Below, piece by piece: positions 37,769 through 50,014 of a stretch of 64,000 bases of DNA (positions are counted from its first letter, which is position 1; every line of letters begins with the position of its first letter). The position numbers were made by a program, and so were the translations under genes. Where the stretch lies: positions 13,346,024 through 13,410,023 of the forward strand of contig JAKZAN010000001.1 of assembly GCA_023053545.1 (NCBI GenBank), in the 5' to 3' direction. The notes beneath the pieces are model-generated. The model was not told the origin of the DNA and did not search any database. It saw only the letters and a list, made by a program, of their open reading frames with translations. Source of the DNA: Lepidurus packardi. Its lineage: Eukaryota > Arthropoda > Branchiopoda > Notostraca > Triopsidae.

Positions 37769-39227
37769 TGTTCGGGAATTTTCAGGAAAAAATGCTTGTT
37801 CTTATTGTTGTGCTCTCACTCCCTCTTACATACCTACCCCACCAACCGTAATTACAAGCCAAGAATCGAAGACCCTTCTAGTTTTGAAAGGGCTTAAGAA
37901 TCCCAAATACGTTTCTTCGTCAAAACGGCATGACCATATTGGTATCACTTGGCGCTAGTGTTCCCTCCAAAGTGGAAAAATAGTGGCCAGGAAATTCGGG
38001 GCCGGCCCTTCAGGCGATCCGACCAGCGTTCCGCTAAATGACCGTCGTCACTGTTCCCTTCAAAGTGCAACGATGAATGGTCCTAGGGAGGGAGGTACTG
38101 AGTTGCACTTTGGAGGAGAAGTAGTACCACCGCGTACGCTCATGGGGCTGCTGTTTCCCTCCAAAGTGCAATGAAAAGAGCTTCTCACAAAATACCTGAA
38201 CCGAAACCTAACCTAACGACAATTAGGAATGCAACAATTCTTGGGAACAGAAAGGAAAATGGACTAGTTTTATTACCAGAGATAAGGATGGACGCTCGAT
38301 GAAGAGCTCGACGCTAGCGTGGAATTTTGTGGCATATGGACAAACGTTTGTCAATGAGTTGAACTGATTTATCAATGAAATATTGATGAATGTTATACTG
38401 TGTAATTTGTTTGTTTTTAGTAATGAATCTACTGATCGTTTACTCTTCAGTCTAAAATTTATGTGCGTAGTTTTAATTTTAGGTAAATAAAGAAGTAACT
38501 AATGAACTTATGCATGATTTATAAAGTAAGATAAAGTAGTATTAGACGTCGTTGCTGAAAAGCATGGGAAATGACCAAATAGTAAAAGGACTTCGAAAGG
38601 TTTTGTGTGTGAAAATACCCAAGAGAGCTATGAACACCTGCATAGAACGCAAAGGGTCTTCGACGAAGTTGGCTCCTCTCCTTTTCGGAACAACTCGGAC
38701 GCTCGATGAGGATTTCAACCATAGAGACATTACTCTATGACCTACATATCTTTACTCTATGACCTCAAGGCTCTCTGGGGATATGGTGGAAGGCAAAGTT
38801 TCAAGTCGCAAAAATGGCAAGGGAAGTGAGTGAAGAGAAAGGTCTACAGTATGCGCGGCGTGGCCAATGAAGCACGCGGTCCAAAACCGGGTCCGCGAGC
38901 CCAGTATGGTACAGTAGACGAGGCAAAAAATAGGGTCGACGGAGAGCATCGAACACTAACCTCACCTAGCCAAACGACGTACTAGTACCTTTACCCAGTA
39001 CACCATTGCCACTAAACATCAAACAACCCTGGAAAATCTAAGATTGAGCAATCCTTCACGGGAGCTCCATGAGCTCCCGGGAGAGTTGCACCTTGGAGAG
39101 AACTAGCGCCGCGGATCGATGCGGTGGTACCAATACAAATCACTGGTCAAAACGTCACGTGTTCTATTTTTGAAGACGTAAACAGGGTCACGTGTAGTTT
39201 AATTTTTTCTTAATTATCTCATTACTC
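37769..39227. other. divergent intergenic region between SEH1 and TMEM41A
   Basis: About 1.46 kb holding the promoters of both genes. Apart from the short repeat described at 37950-38171 and a related copy near 39085-39117, I see nothing coding. The overlapping frames at 38519-38740 on both strands are shadows of each other and lack domains. Confidence 0.45.
37950..38171. repeat. cluster of a 17-bp motif in alternating orientation
   Basis: TTCCCTCCAAAGTGCAA or a close variant occurs near 37959, 38053 and 38155 on the plus strand, and as its reverse complement (TTGCACTTTGGAGGAGAA) near 38102. A diverged inverted copy (TTGCACCTTGGAGAGAACTAGCGC) lies near 39086. It may be a small dispersed repeat or terminal parts of a decayed MITE. 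Confidence 0.6.
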
Positions 39228-40225
39228 ATGAACTCCATATGGTACTTTCCGGTGGTCCTAATACTCGCTACAGCATGGTTGTATATCCTTACTTCACTGG
39301 TTCCACAATGGGCCAGTATAGATTTATCATTCCAAGTAAATCAAATTTTCCAATCGCACTAAATTCAATACCATTTACATTTTCCCCCATTTTGGTCTGC
39401 TGACAATCATCTTGTATCAACCCTTATAGAAATACTTCAAGTTTCCGTCCAGTCTTGAAGAGTTAAAAGTCATGGCCGGTTCGTTCACCGAGCTGAGATC
39501 AAACTTCCCATTATATACCATGATCTTGTTCTCCAGTGCTTACCTATACAAGCAAACGTTTTCCATTCCGGGAGCTGTTTTCCTAGTAAATATTGCCACG
39601 TTTTTCTTCATCTGTTAATTATAATTTTAATCTGATATCAGAACCTGTTGGGAGGCGCTCTTTATGGACCGTTTTTCGGTTTCCTGCTGTGCTGTTTGCT
39701 GACCACATTGGGAGCATCATCTTGCTTTTTATTGTCAAAGCTGTGTGGGAAGAAGTTGTTGCTCCATCACTTTCCAGCCAGAATATCGAAGCTCCGTGCA
39801 CTGGTAATTCATAGCTTTGTTTTCTCTCCACCTTTTTCTAAAAATTGCTTGTAGGTAAACGAGAATGCTCACCGGTTGCCCTATTTTCTATTATCGTTAA
39901 GACTAATGCCACTATCGCCCAACTGGTTTATGAACGTCGCATTCCCTATTGTAGGGGTTCCGCTACACTTGTTTATGCTCAGTGTTTTCTTCGGTAAAGA
40001 CTTAAAAAATTGACAAGAATCATGAGAGTTAACGCTACGTTGAAATCTATAGGGTTAATGCCGTACAACTTTATCGGAACTCAAGCGGGAAGCGTTTTAA
40101 GTGATTTGAATTCCTTAGAAGACCTTTTAACGGCCTCTACCCTTCTTAAACTGGTAATCTTAGCCGCAGTCGCATTGGGACCAAGTTTCCTAGTCAGGCG
40201 TCGTAGGAAAAGCACGCTAATGTAG
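39228..40225 (+). CDS. TMEM41A: transmembrane protein 41A-like (VTT/DedA family), 245 aa
   Basis: Five exons: 39228-39335, 39430-39585, 39642-39803, 39855-39993 and 40053-40225. The N-terminus has a hydrophobic segment (WYFPVVLILATAWLYILTSL). Then come the family motifs YLYKQTFSIPGAVFLNLLGG and ALYGPFFGFLLCCLLTTLGA, FLLSLRLMPLSPNWFMN (the conserved R-x-x-P-x-x-P-N-W of VTT/DedA proteins) and LMPYNFIGTQAGSVL. A basic tail (RRRRKS) ends the protein. FLNLLGGALYGP and LIPYNFI-like residues favour TMEM41A over TMEM41B. VTT-domain proteins of this group are multi-pass ER or Golgi membrane proteins; TMEM41B and VMP1 scramble phospholipids in autophagy, while TMEM41A is less studied. A possible polyadenylation signal (AATAAA) lies near 40300. 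The gene converges on UBA5, with 142 bp between stop codons. Confidence 0.93.
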
Positions 40226-40367
40226 CGAGTAAGAGCTCAGAACAATGTTGAAAGAAATATTAGGATTTTATACCTACAACCTGGCCAGAAAATGTTGACA
40301 ATAAACCATTTAAAGCCCAACCAAATAGAAATTTTGCTTATTTAATAGTTTTAAAAGGAATGGTATC

Positions 40368-41915
40368 TTAGATGGCTTTCATTTGAGCCATTAAATCATC
40401 CAAACTCAGCTCATTATCGGCTTGAGATTGCACTGATTCCTCAGCCAGTTTCGGTAGTGTATAGGCTGCTTGAATCCCTTGAGCCAAACCGGGCACGACC
40501 TGGTCGTTTTCAGAGCCTCCGCAGGCTTCATCTACCAGACAAATCCCTAACACACACATAATAAATATTACAAGCCCATTCTATATTCCTAGCCTGTTAG
40601 GCTTACCCCATTCGTTTTCTTGCGAGATGTGTTCTACGATTTCCTCAACTTTCATAGCTTTGGGCTTACTCAACGCCCGTTCTTGTGCCTCCTGCTGTCT
40701 TTGGCAACAGAAGCTATCATCGCATTGATTATTAGGCTTCAAAGACATGGTAGGAAAGAAGTCTTGCAATGCATTATAGCCTAAGTAATGGGTTACGTCG
40801 CCAAACTTTAACAGATACCTAGAAACACATTTTTAAGTATCGATCAATAGCGACCTAATTTAAAATAAAAGTTTTACTTCAAAGTATTTTGAACTAGAAA
40901 CCCCGCAACTATTCCCATAGTTGTAGGTAAACTTGCTGCGCAAACGCCGTCCTTTTTAAGTGTTTTTTCATCAATATTCGATGCTACTACCAGGGGTGGG
41001 GCACACTAAAAGGCAATTACAAACGCTAATGGATTGCCAAGGACTTAGTTTAATGGCTTACGGCAAAACAGGCTAATTCACCAGGAACTAAAAACTGAAT
41101 ATGTCCCGACACAGCGTTTTCCGATACCCCAGATTCGAACCACGGTTGGTTGAGTTCATTGCAAGCTGCATTGATAGCCATTCGGGCTTCAAAGTTGTCC
41201 ACACAGCTTAACACTAAGTCGACAGGCCCTCCTTTCAAACTGCCTTCGCTTTAAAAAATAATAATAAAAACAGCTTTGGAAAACGCAATGATAAAAGAAC
41301 GTATAGGTATAAGGTACCTTATCCGGCCCATAAAATGTTGGAAGTTGTCCATCGTTGTAATGTTATAATTATGAGTTTCAAACGTGACGTCAGGATTAAT
41401 AAAAGAGAGAGTTGCAGCAGCAGCTTCTACTTTAGATAAACCCGCTTGATGGGGTTGAAAGAACAGACGGTTCATGTTAGCCAATTCCACTTTGTCGTAG
41501 TCAAACAATATAAGCTGAACAAACAAGTAATTAGAGCGTGTTTTCTTAGCTGATTTCAAACCTTATTCCATTTTCCTGTTTACCTTCCCAATTCCACATC
41601 TTGTTAGCATTTCCGCTGTAACACTTCCCACTCCTCCAACTCCCACCACAGCAACAGTGAAATCTCTTATCCTCTCATAGTTTTCCACAATCCCCATGCG
41701 TTTGAGAGCCATAAGACGGCTACAAAATATATATTTTTATTATTAACATTAACGACAGAATATCATCACCTGTAAGGGTTTGAATCGACAACTTCGGATG
41801 ACATAGTTGATATTTTTGTTCTACCACTGCTGACCGTCGAAGAGGCACCAAGTTGCTCTCGTGCCTTCTTCAATTCCTCTTCTAATTGTGCTACTCGCTG
41901 CTCTAAGGATTCCAT
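40368..41915 (-). CDS. UBA5: UBA5, E1 activating enzyme for UFM1, 394 aa
   Basis: Seven exons: 41915-41770, 41719-41584, 41514-41318, 41248-41062, 41005-40878, 40818-40607 and 40546-40368. The Rossmann ATP site is [16 protein letters not shown] (about residues 71-86), with [16 protein letters not shown] after it. Zn-binding cysteines are C220/C223 (CFAC) and C297/C302 (QCDDSFC). The catalytic Cys is in [13 protein letters not shown] (about residue 244, equivalent to human C250). The C-terminal [11 protein letters not shown] matches the UFC1-binding end of human UBA5, and [11 protein letters not shown] covers the UFM1-interacting segment. The enzyme activates UFM1 in the ufmylation pathway, acting with UFC1 and UFL1 at the ER. 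The start is ATG-GAA-TCC at 41915; an AG just upstream suggests a 5'-UTR intron. The N-terminal 35 residues are a predicted coiled coil. Confidence 0.97.
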
Positions 41916-43960
41916 CTTTAGTACCTGCATAAAAAATTGTAGACACACCAATAATAACGTAGCGACTAAATAATAATAGAATAAAACAAAATACAAATAG
42001 TTGATTTCAGATGGTAATCCATGTGCATACCATATGGACTTGTTACTATTCACTTAACATGCTTTATCCTTTTCAGAATGATTTGACCAAGATTAAAGCT
42101 TAGTTAGTTTTATAATTGGATCAGTGTAGTTAAATTATATGGGTTTTACCTTAATTTGTTGACTTTTCTAGGTCAACAATACAGTGAAAGGACAAATCAC
42201 GCTACACGTAAACAGTTGACTATGCTGCCATCTGAGGAACAAAGTTTGTAAACCTGGCAAAGTTCCAACTTCAAATTCGAACACATTTCAGGAAAGAATA
42301 GAAAAACCAAAGACGTTAACGCTTCCATTATACAACACAATATGGTATAGAATTTGACATGAAAGCAACAAACCCTTGTATTACCTTAATAGAATCTATT
42401 CAAAACCTGAAAGTATACTTAAATTTGCAATGAAAGAGACTTTCTTTAATAACGGTATCCATGCGCAGTTGTTAACTTGTTTGCTTTTGTTAATCGAAAA
42501 GACCTTCAGAAATACAGAAAGTGAACGTGAAAAAGGCCATCAGTTATACCGTTATATTAAAGCGTGTTGCTTATTCCATGGGAAATGCACCTTACACGGT
42601 ACCATACACGATACAGCCTGCACCAACGTGTATCTGGCTCGAGGCGAATATTCTTATTCATTTGAAACATGGACCTCCTAACACCGCACCCTATGATATT
42701 TTTTTTTAAGCGTCCTCTCTTCCGGCGACCACAAAAAAGCATTCGTCACAATACCAAGAATCTTGGGCCAGTCATTATTCAAAATATAAAGTATTTTTTT
42801 GTTCGAAGATCTCGGCAGGCAAAAAACCCCAAGCCCATAACGGCAATCGGGTTTTCCTCGAGCGGAAAAAGCATTGTTCTACTAAAGGCACATCGTTCGA
42901 TTTAACAAATGAGAGACTAACATCGACGTCGTGTCCGTGGGATAATTCTAACCTGAAATAGTTCGGAACTTAAAAAGAACAGATGTCCTTTTAACATTGC
43001 AAACTACGTTCTTTTTCGCTGAACAATGTAGAAAGTTTTGAAATTAACGACAATTGGCAAGTATTCTAGATTTATCCCATGTACTTATCTTGCGTGTAAG
43101 CTGTTTTTTCTTTTCTCTATTATTTTTTTTTTATTAGTTTCCGGATTCTCATTTTCCTTCCTTAGGAGTCAGCTCTTGTAGCATGAGAGAATTTTCCTGG
43201 TATAATTAAGAAACTAAAAAAAATAGACGCCATTCCTCGAAATCATATAGTCTTATGACAAGGAGCCAGTTTCTGAAATTATATCAAAGACGCTTTAATA
43301 ATATTATCTGTGACAAACGAAGGCTTCGTGAAGGCCAAAGAAGAAGCTCACAAAAAAGTTTTCTGTAACGCGTAGATGACCTTCAGTGACTCTTTCTTTC
43401 CTCGGAAATGCTTGTCTTTTGTCCTCAAGGTTCATTAACTTACCGGTGCTTTGTGGAAACTCTGGAATACACAGCAGACCAATTCTGTTAAATTATAATC
43501 CCCTTTTATCATGATCCATACCGGAAATCTTTTCGTATATTTCCATGTCAAGGATGAATACAAAACAGGACTAATAGGCCATGGCCGTGACGGAGTATGA
43601 TAAAGCAGTGTAGCAGTTCTGTGTAGCGGTGATCTTGAGTAGATCAGTAACGTTTTAGGTGAGGCAGGCCAAGCGTTACATCGGAGTCTGAGTCTTAAGA
43701 TACGGAAATTAACAGATTTGAAGACCCATGTGTTGCGAAATAGAGAGAAAGTGTTCATCTTATTCTTAACTCGTATTGGGCCGACAAACCTAGCTCTCTT
43801 CATAAACGTCTGTGAGTATGTGTAGTCGCTGGTGAGTATAAACTCCTTCGTTCCCCGTAGCTAATGTCCAGTCACGCACGACTGGCATGAGAAGTTGCAG
43901 TCTCAGGTTTGATCTTGATCCACGTGATACAGCTTCAACGTACTCCTTGTCGAAGAAAGT
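41916..43960. other. intergenic, no gene recognised
   Basis: About 2 kb of AT-rich DNA between the divergent UBA5 and SLC22 genes. It contains the promoters of both. Short frames on both strands (42376-42905 and 43435-43993) show no domain, signal peptide or plausible splice pattern. Confidence 0.4.
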
Positions 43961-46524
43961 ATGGATTTGGACATAGATGATGTGCTTCCTCATGTGGGCG
44001 AATATGGCCGTTATCAGAAATTACTTTTATTTCTGGTATGCTTGCCAGCGTGTTTCCCGTGCGGCTTTCACGCCTTCAACCAAGTGTTTATGATGGAAAC
44101 TCCTGATCATTGGTGTGCTGTGTCTAACTTGGCCCTCAGTAACCGGACTCAGGAACAAAGAAGACGAATTAGCATTCCTTTCGAGGTAAACCAAGCGTAA
44201 CCAGCGACATGCATCTCGTTTCTTTATCCAAAAAACTTAACTAGGACGGAAAATTTAGCCAATGCTCCTTTTATGACATTGATTACACTCACCTCGGTCC
44301 TGATGTCATGGAACCCAATGCAAGTTGGCCCACCGCACCTTGCAAAGACGGCTGGGAATTCGACACGTCCGAAATATACTCTTCGATTGTAATTGACGTA
44401 AGTTTTTCCTTTTCCCCTTATTTGTACATGGCTCACTTTCTCTTTTTGCTTTAATTATAGTTCGAGCTAGTCTGCTCCAAGTCAATCCTGCCAACGGTGA
44501 GCCTCGCCATCCTTAGCTCCGGAGGCTTAATCGGGACCATTTCTTTCGGCATACTCTCAGACCGGTAACCTCTGCTGCCCACTATCAAAATATAGAGACT
44601 ATATACTTATATGTGTCATGTTACCTTAAAAGGATTGGGCGCAAAAAGGCTTACTTTATCTGTTTGACTGTGGAAATTATCGGAGGGATCGCAACAGCCT
44701 GGGCTCCGGAGATCATTTCCTTTTGTATCATCCGATTTATTGTTGGTCTCACGGTTCCAGCTATCTTGCAAATCCCCTTCGTCATTTGTATGCGACTCGT
44801 GTTTCATATACCTTATGAATCGTACCTCGCAATCAGCCTGAACCCTAATGAACACCTTATCTCCTTAGGCTTGGAATTAGTTGGCCCAGCGAAAAGAACT
44901 CATGTGAGTTTCTTGAGCAACATTTTCTACGTCATCGGACTCTTAACGTTTAGCGGGATAGCCTACGGTGTTCGAGATTGGAGATACTTGGCCTACGCCA
45001 CTGCTACACCGTTTATCGCCTTTTACATCTACTGGATGTAAGTAAAAGAGCCATGGGGAAAACACCAGGAGAGTGAGGGTTTTTAATTTTGAATACTTGG
45101 TTACAGATTTTTGCCCGAGTCTCCACGCTGGTTGTTGGCACATGGTCGGTGGGAAGAATTGGGCCAGTTTTTTCAGAAAGTCGCCCGTATTAACAAAAAG
45201 CAAGTCCCAGATAACCTCATCGAAAAGTTTAAAGTGAGCCACTTGCACTTTCTAAGGAAAAAAGGGGACCGTCATGATTGCGCAGTTTTTCTTTAATCAT
45301 TATCATTCTTCTTTGACACCTTTACCTCCACTTGAATGCCGACGTCAATGTAGGGCACAGCCCAGGAGCCTCCAGCAAAAGGCACGCCCATTACTACGAC
45401 TGAGCGAGAAGTGATACGTGAAGCCGGCTTTACAGATTTGTTCCGGACTCCTAATATACGCCTTAAAACAATCCTCATTACGTTTAGCTGGTAGGCATGA
45501 CATCTACGGCACATTAAACGAGACACACAGTGAAAGGGACCGGACCACTAATAGGGTACTTATTTGGTATCACAGGGTGGTAAACGAAACCGTTTACGTA
45601 GGCCTGAGTTACTACGGGCCTGCCATGGGCAGTGACGGCTACCTCAGCTTCTTTTTGTCATGCGTTGTGGAAATTCCTGGCTACATCTTTTGTCTTTTCA
45701 CCATGGATCGTTTCGGTCGACGTCTTCCACTCTGTTTTCTTATGATAATCAGTGGTATAGCAGCCATCAGCACCGCTGTTACGCCAGCAGGTTCGCCTTT
45801 TACTACCACTATCGGTTCATCGAAACCACAACCACGATTTTATTATCCTAGATGCTGAGATATTGACACTGGTATTGTACCTCATTGCCAAGATGACCAT
45901 AGCTGCTGGAACCATGATCATTTTCCAATTTGGGGGCGAGTTGTACCCTACGGAAGTGCGCGGAGTTGGTATCGGGTTTTCTTCCTATTTGGGCAACATT
46001 GGAGTCGTTATTATTCCGTTCATTAATTACTTGGTAAGCTTACACGAAAAGAAAAAAAGTTATCGGGCAGCTTTGTTTCCTGTGACCTTCTTACTAACGT
46101 TCAATGGTTCCGTGATCTTCGCACGTTAGGGAAGTCAATGGTTAGCCTTACCCATTGCCATAATGGGCGCCTTCACCATAGTCGGAGGAATTCTTTCGTT
46201 GAGACTTCCGGAAACGTTGAATCAACCTTTGCCCCAAACAATCGAGGACGGGGAAATGTTCGGCAAGGACTTTAGCTGTTGGCCAAGGTAATCCAATTTT
46301 TTTTCCATCACAATGACCTTTATAACGCAGGCGTTTAATACAATTTCCCTATTTGGTACCTTGGGTGGGTCCCTATAACCAACAGACAACTATCAACGGT
46401 GAACCTGAAAAATATATTTCGCAGACCTCGTTCTACAAAGAAATTCGAGGTTCGAGCAACCGAACCACAACCAAGTCGTCCTCCTGTGTTTTTCGTCCAG
46501 AACAACAATCATGACTTCCAATGA
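43961..46524 (+). CDS. SLC22-type organic ion transporter, first of a tandem pair, 583 aa
   Basis: Eleven exons join in phase: 43961-44185, 44245-44397, 44461-44564, 44633-44787, 44869-45037, 45107-45233, 45366-45490, 45576-45790, 45852-46033, 46130-46287 and 46386-46524. It is a major-facilitator protein with 12 expected membrane spans. An extracellular Cys- and Asn-rich loop follows span 1 (NRTQEQRRR, CSFYD, CKDGWEFD). The A-like motif is DRIGRKKAY and FLPESPRWLL comes after span 6. YYGPAMGSDGYLSFF, DRFGRRLPLC and GGELYPTEVRGVG are in the second half. This is the SLC22 (OCT/OAT/carnitine) pattern, so it should be a plasma-membrane polyspecific transporter; the substrate is unknown. The cytosolic tail is basic and ends VFFVQNNNHDFQ. 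A copy of the last exon exists at 15.8-16.0 kb. AATAAA near 46583 may be the poly-A signal. Confidence 0.93.
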
Positions 46525-47362
46525 AAGCATACACATCCTATAAGCTCTTGTGTAATATAAGCATTAAAAAAAATTGTCGTAAAATAAATTTTACGGGTCT
46601 GGGTCGCCATGGGTATCCAAGCACCTTTCCGGAGCTTATGAATCTGGTGTAATGTATATTATGACAGTTTTTATTACATCTTGCCTTTTTTATTCTTTTA
46701 TCCCAAATACAGCTTATGCATTCTAGACGGCCTTCGTTTTTTTCAAAGTCTGCCTTCACGTATCATACGTCACGCATGACGGGAAGGATGTTGTGTGCGG
46801 TGCGGTTTTTTTCTTCGTTCGAATTGTACTAACTGGAAAAGCCAACATTATCTCCCGCCTAATGTCAAAAATGAAACATTTGGGAAACATTAGACGAAAG
46901 TGAAATACGTATGAATCAGATGAGGTGGTACGCAATGGCAGGGATTTTTGCATGAACAATAGGAAACGAGAATTGCAATAAGAACCAGGATCTCACCTCC
47001 AACTTTCGACAGAACAAAAACGAAGAGAGATTTTATCGTACAAGAGTAGAATAGTGGCAGAGGTACACACAAACCACCCAGTTTTTAGTTAAGGATGAGG
47101 AGGAGGAGGAGGAGGAGGAGGAGCGGGAGTTCTTGGAACCAAATTCTCGTCTTACGCTGGCATGCAAGTTGTTCCGTACTTCGTCACCCTAGTTGCCTTT
47201 GCAAGCAGATATTATAAAAGGAGCCCAACTTCACCTTGAATTTTCACTTGGCGCCCAGGATGCCGGCAAGGAAGATACACGCATAGAACGATTCCATTTT
47301 TTAAGCGACTGCTGTGACCAGAACTCCTAGATACACTTAGAAGACAATTTCGATTGACCACT
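46525..47362. other. gap between the two SLC22 genes
   Basis: About 840 bp with the 3' UTR of the first gene and the promoter of the second. A (GGA)n run lies at about 47096-47123. TATAAAAGG at about 47212, roughly 150 bp before the second start codon, looks like a TATA box. Confidence 0.5.
47211..47220 (+). promoter_or_regulatory. TATA-box-like element of the second SLC22 gene
   Basis: ATTATAAAAGG fits the TATA consensus and lies about 150 bp upstream of the ATG at 47363. The initiator is expected about 30 bp downstream, near TTTTCACTTGG, but was not fixed. Confidence 0.45.
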
Positions 47363-50014
47363 ATGGATCTAGATCAACTGTTTCAGCACGTTGGTGAATT
47401 TGGAAAGTATCAAAAGTTGCTTCTTTTGCTTGTGTGCATGCCTGCTTGCATTCCTTGTGGCTTCTGGATCTTCAACCAAGTGTTTATGAGTCTCGTGCCG
47501 GAGCACTGGTGCAAAGTACCGGCCGAGTTATTTCCGTCTAACTGGACCGAGCAGCAACGTAAACTGGTTAGCATACCCTACTCCCAGGTATGATCATTTT
47601 CGATAAAGTCCTTGAGTTCAATGTCTTTTCACCCATAAACGAACTTAATTTTATGGTCTACGCAGGACGGGAAGTTCAGTCGCTGTTCATTTTACGATGT
47701 TGATTTCACCAAGGGGGAGGATTCCTCTTTCAACACGTCTGAACAGTCCTTGAGCGAATGCAAATACGGGTGGGAGTTTAACACAACGCAAGTCTCATCG
47801 TCCGTGGTAATCGACGTAAGTTAAAACATTCCGCACTAAAGTCACTTTTTAAGATTTTCACAAATTCCCCATTGTTATAGTTTGGTTTGGTCTGCAAGCA
47901 TGAAATCATGCCCACGGTCAGCCTGTCGGCACTTAATACTGCTTCTATTGTTGGCGTGTTTTTCTTCGGTTACCTCTGTGATAAGTAAGTCAATGGATTC
48001 GTTTCACAATGGTTGTAATGAAAGACGATTTTCAAAGGATTGGACGTCGTAAGACGTATTTTATCTGTTTGACGGTCGGAATCGTGGGTGGAATTTGCAC
48101 GGCGTTGGCTCCAGAAATCATATCTTTTACGATCAGCCGCACCATCGTAGGACTCACTGTTCCTGCAATTATTCAAATTACTTTACTTTTGTGTAAGGCG
48201 AAGGCATTACTTTACTTTGCAGTTGGTTCCTAGTCATAAAAGAAGGAAAACGAGAACTCTCCAGCTGGAGAGCATCTTTAGTGCTCAATTGTTAAACTCG
48301 TGTTTGATCTAGGTCTGGAGTTTGTAGGACCGACTAAACGAACCTTCGTATCCTTCCTGCTCAACATGTACTACGCATCTGGATTACTGATGCTCAGTGG
48401 CATCACTTACTTACTACGCAACTGGCGACATTTAGCCTTCGCAACCTCTGTCCCGTTTGTCGGCTTCTTTGTTTTCATGTGGTAAGTACCTTATAGCATG
48501 AATTGTCCGGCTGCAGTTAATCCACCTGCTTGTAACCTAACTTCCTTCACTAAATAACTGCCAGGTTTTTGCCCGAAACTCCACGATGGCTGTTGACTCA
48601 GCAACGCTGGACTGAAGTTGGCGCGTTTTTGGAAAAAACGGCTGCTGTTAACCAAACCAAGTTACCAACAGGGTACTTATCTAAATTGCAAGTACGTACC
48701 ATGTGTTCGGCATAGCCCGTTGCCCTTCAGAATTACTGGGGGTTTTCATTTTGCCCTTTACCTTGAAATGCTTCGTTACCTTCCCTTCACTCTAATTTTT
48801 TTTTTCACAAAAGGGCAACCAAAAAGGTTCCTCGGAAGAATCCCGGGTCCATCGTGCCGGATTCTGTGACTTGTTTCGAACCCCGAACATCCGCCTGAAG
48901 ACAATCGTGGTCACGTTTTGCTGGTGTGTATGTTTCTATTAGCATCCAATCAAATAACTTTTCAATTACTCGTTCCAAGCTCACCTTGTGCTCCATTTAT
49001 GTCTTTGCAACTAGGGTTGTATGTCAGACAGTTTTTATTGGATTGGGATACTATGGCCCTGCCATGGGCTCCGATGGCTATCTCAGCTTCTTTTTATCGT
49101 GTCTAGTAGAAATGCCAGGATACCTATTGGCATACATTGGGATGGAAAAGTTTGGCCGAAGACCGTCACTCTGTTTCTTTATGATTATAAGCGGCTTGGC
49201 TGCACTTAGTACCGCTCTTACTCCCCCAGGTACTATCGCAAGGAATTGCAAAACGAAAGAATCGGGGGAAAAACAGGCTAACAAAAAACAAGCACTTGTT
49301 CGTGCGTTCCAATATATGATAACACGGTAACCTTGCTTCCAGATATGGCAGTAGCAACTCTTGTTCTCTTCCTCCTATCCAAGCTGAGCATTGCGGGAGG
49401 AATCATGGTGATCTTTCAGTATGGAGGCGAATTGTACCCCACAGAAATCCGTGGCGTTGGTATGGGCTTTTCAGCAGCCATGGGAGGAGTGGGGTTAGCC
49501 ACCGTTCCCTTCCTCAACTACCTGGTATGATTTCTGGTTTCCCTTGATCTACTTAAGCTAATCCACGTCAATCCCCCTACAACCATCAGGGCACTGACTG
49601 GCTTACATTGCCAATTGTCGTAATGGGGATTCTGAACATTCTGGGCGGGATCTTGGCTTTGCGTTTGCCCGAGACGTTAGATCAACCGTTACCCCAAACT
49701 GTAGCGGACGGTGAAGCTTTTGGCAAGGATATGACTTTCAGCAAAGGGTAAAAAAAAATTACTTTATTTATTTATTTTTGAGAAAAAGACAGAAAAGAAA
49801 TGAATGCCTACTATTAGGCACACATGTTTGGCATGGGTTTAACTAAACCACACTTTTTTCTATTCTTTCTCCTTGCATTTGCAATTTCAATAGGCTTTTC
49901 ATGTCCCAATGTTGCCAAAGAGGTGATTCGGAAAATGGGGCCGATGCAGCGTGCAAAGAGAGAAGTGGTGTCGATGCTCCAGCTCGGGTTTTCGTGTCTG
50001 ACGAAACTGGCTGA
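47363..50014 (+). CDS. SLC22-type organic ion transporter, second of a tandem pair, 571 aa
   Basis: Eleven exons with the same phases, and mostly the same lengths, as the neighbour: 47363-47587, 47666-47815, 47881-47984, 48038-48192, 48313-48481, 48565-48691, 48814-48923, 49015-49229, 49343-49524, 49590-49747 and 49894-50014. The start MDLDQLFQHVGEFGKYQK parallels MDLDIDDVLPHVGEYGRYQK. Motifs include DKIGRRKTYF, FLPETPRWLL, YYGPAMGSDGYLSFF, KFGRRPSLC and GGELYPTEIRGVG. The extracellular loop has an Asn-Trp-Thr site and Cys residues (CSFYDVD, CKYGWEF). It clearly arose by tandem duplication. The last exon is unrelated to that of its neighbour: it encodes a Cys-containing acidic tail ending FVSDETG. 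Likely a plasma-membrane organic ion carrier; substrate unknown. AATAAA at 50211-50216 is a plausible poly-A signal. Confidence 0.92.

Noticed and set aside
43435-43993. Minus-strand frames in front of the first SLC22 gene
   Set aside because: They overlap the real plus-strand start at 43961 and have no domain or splice support.
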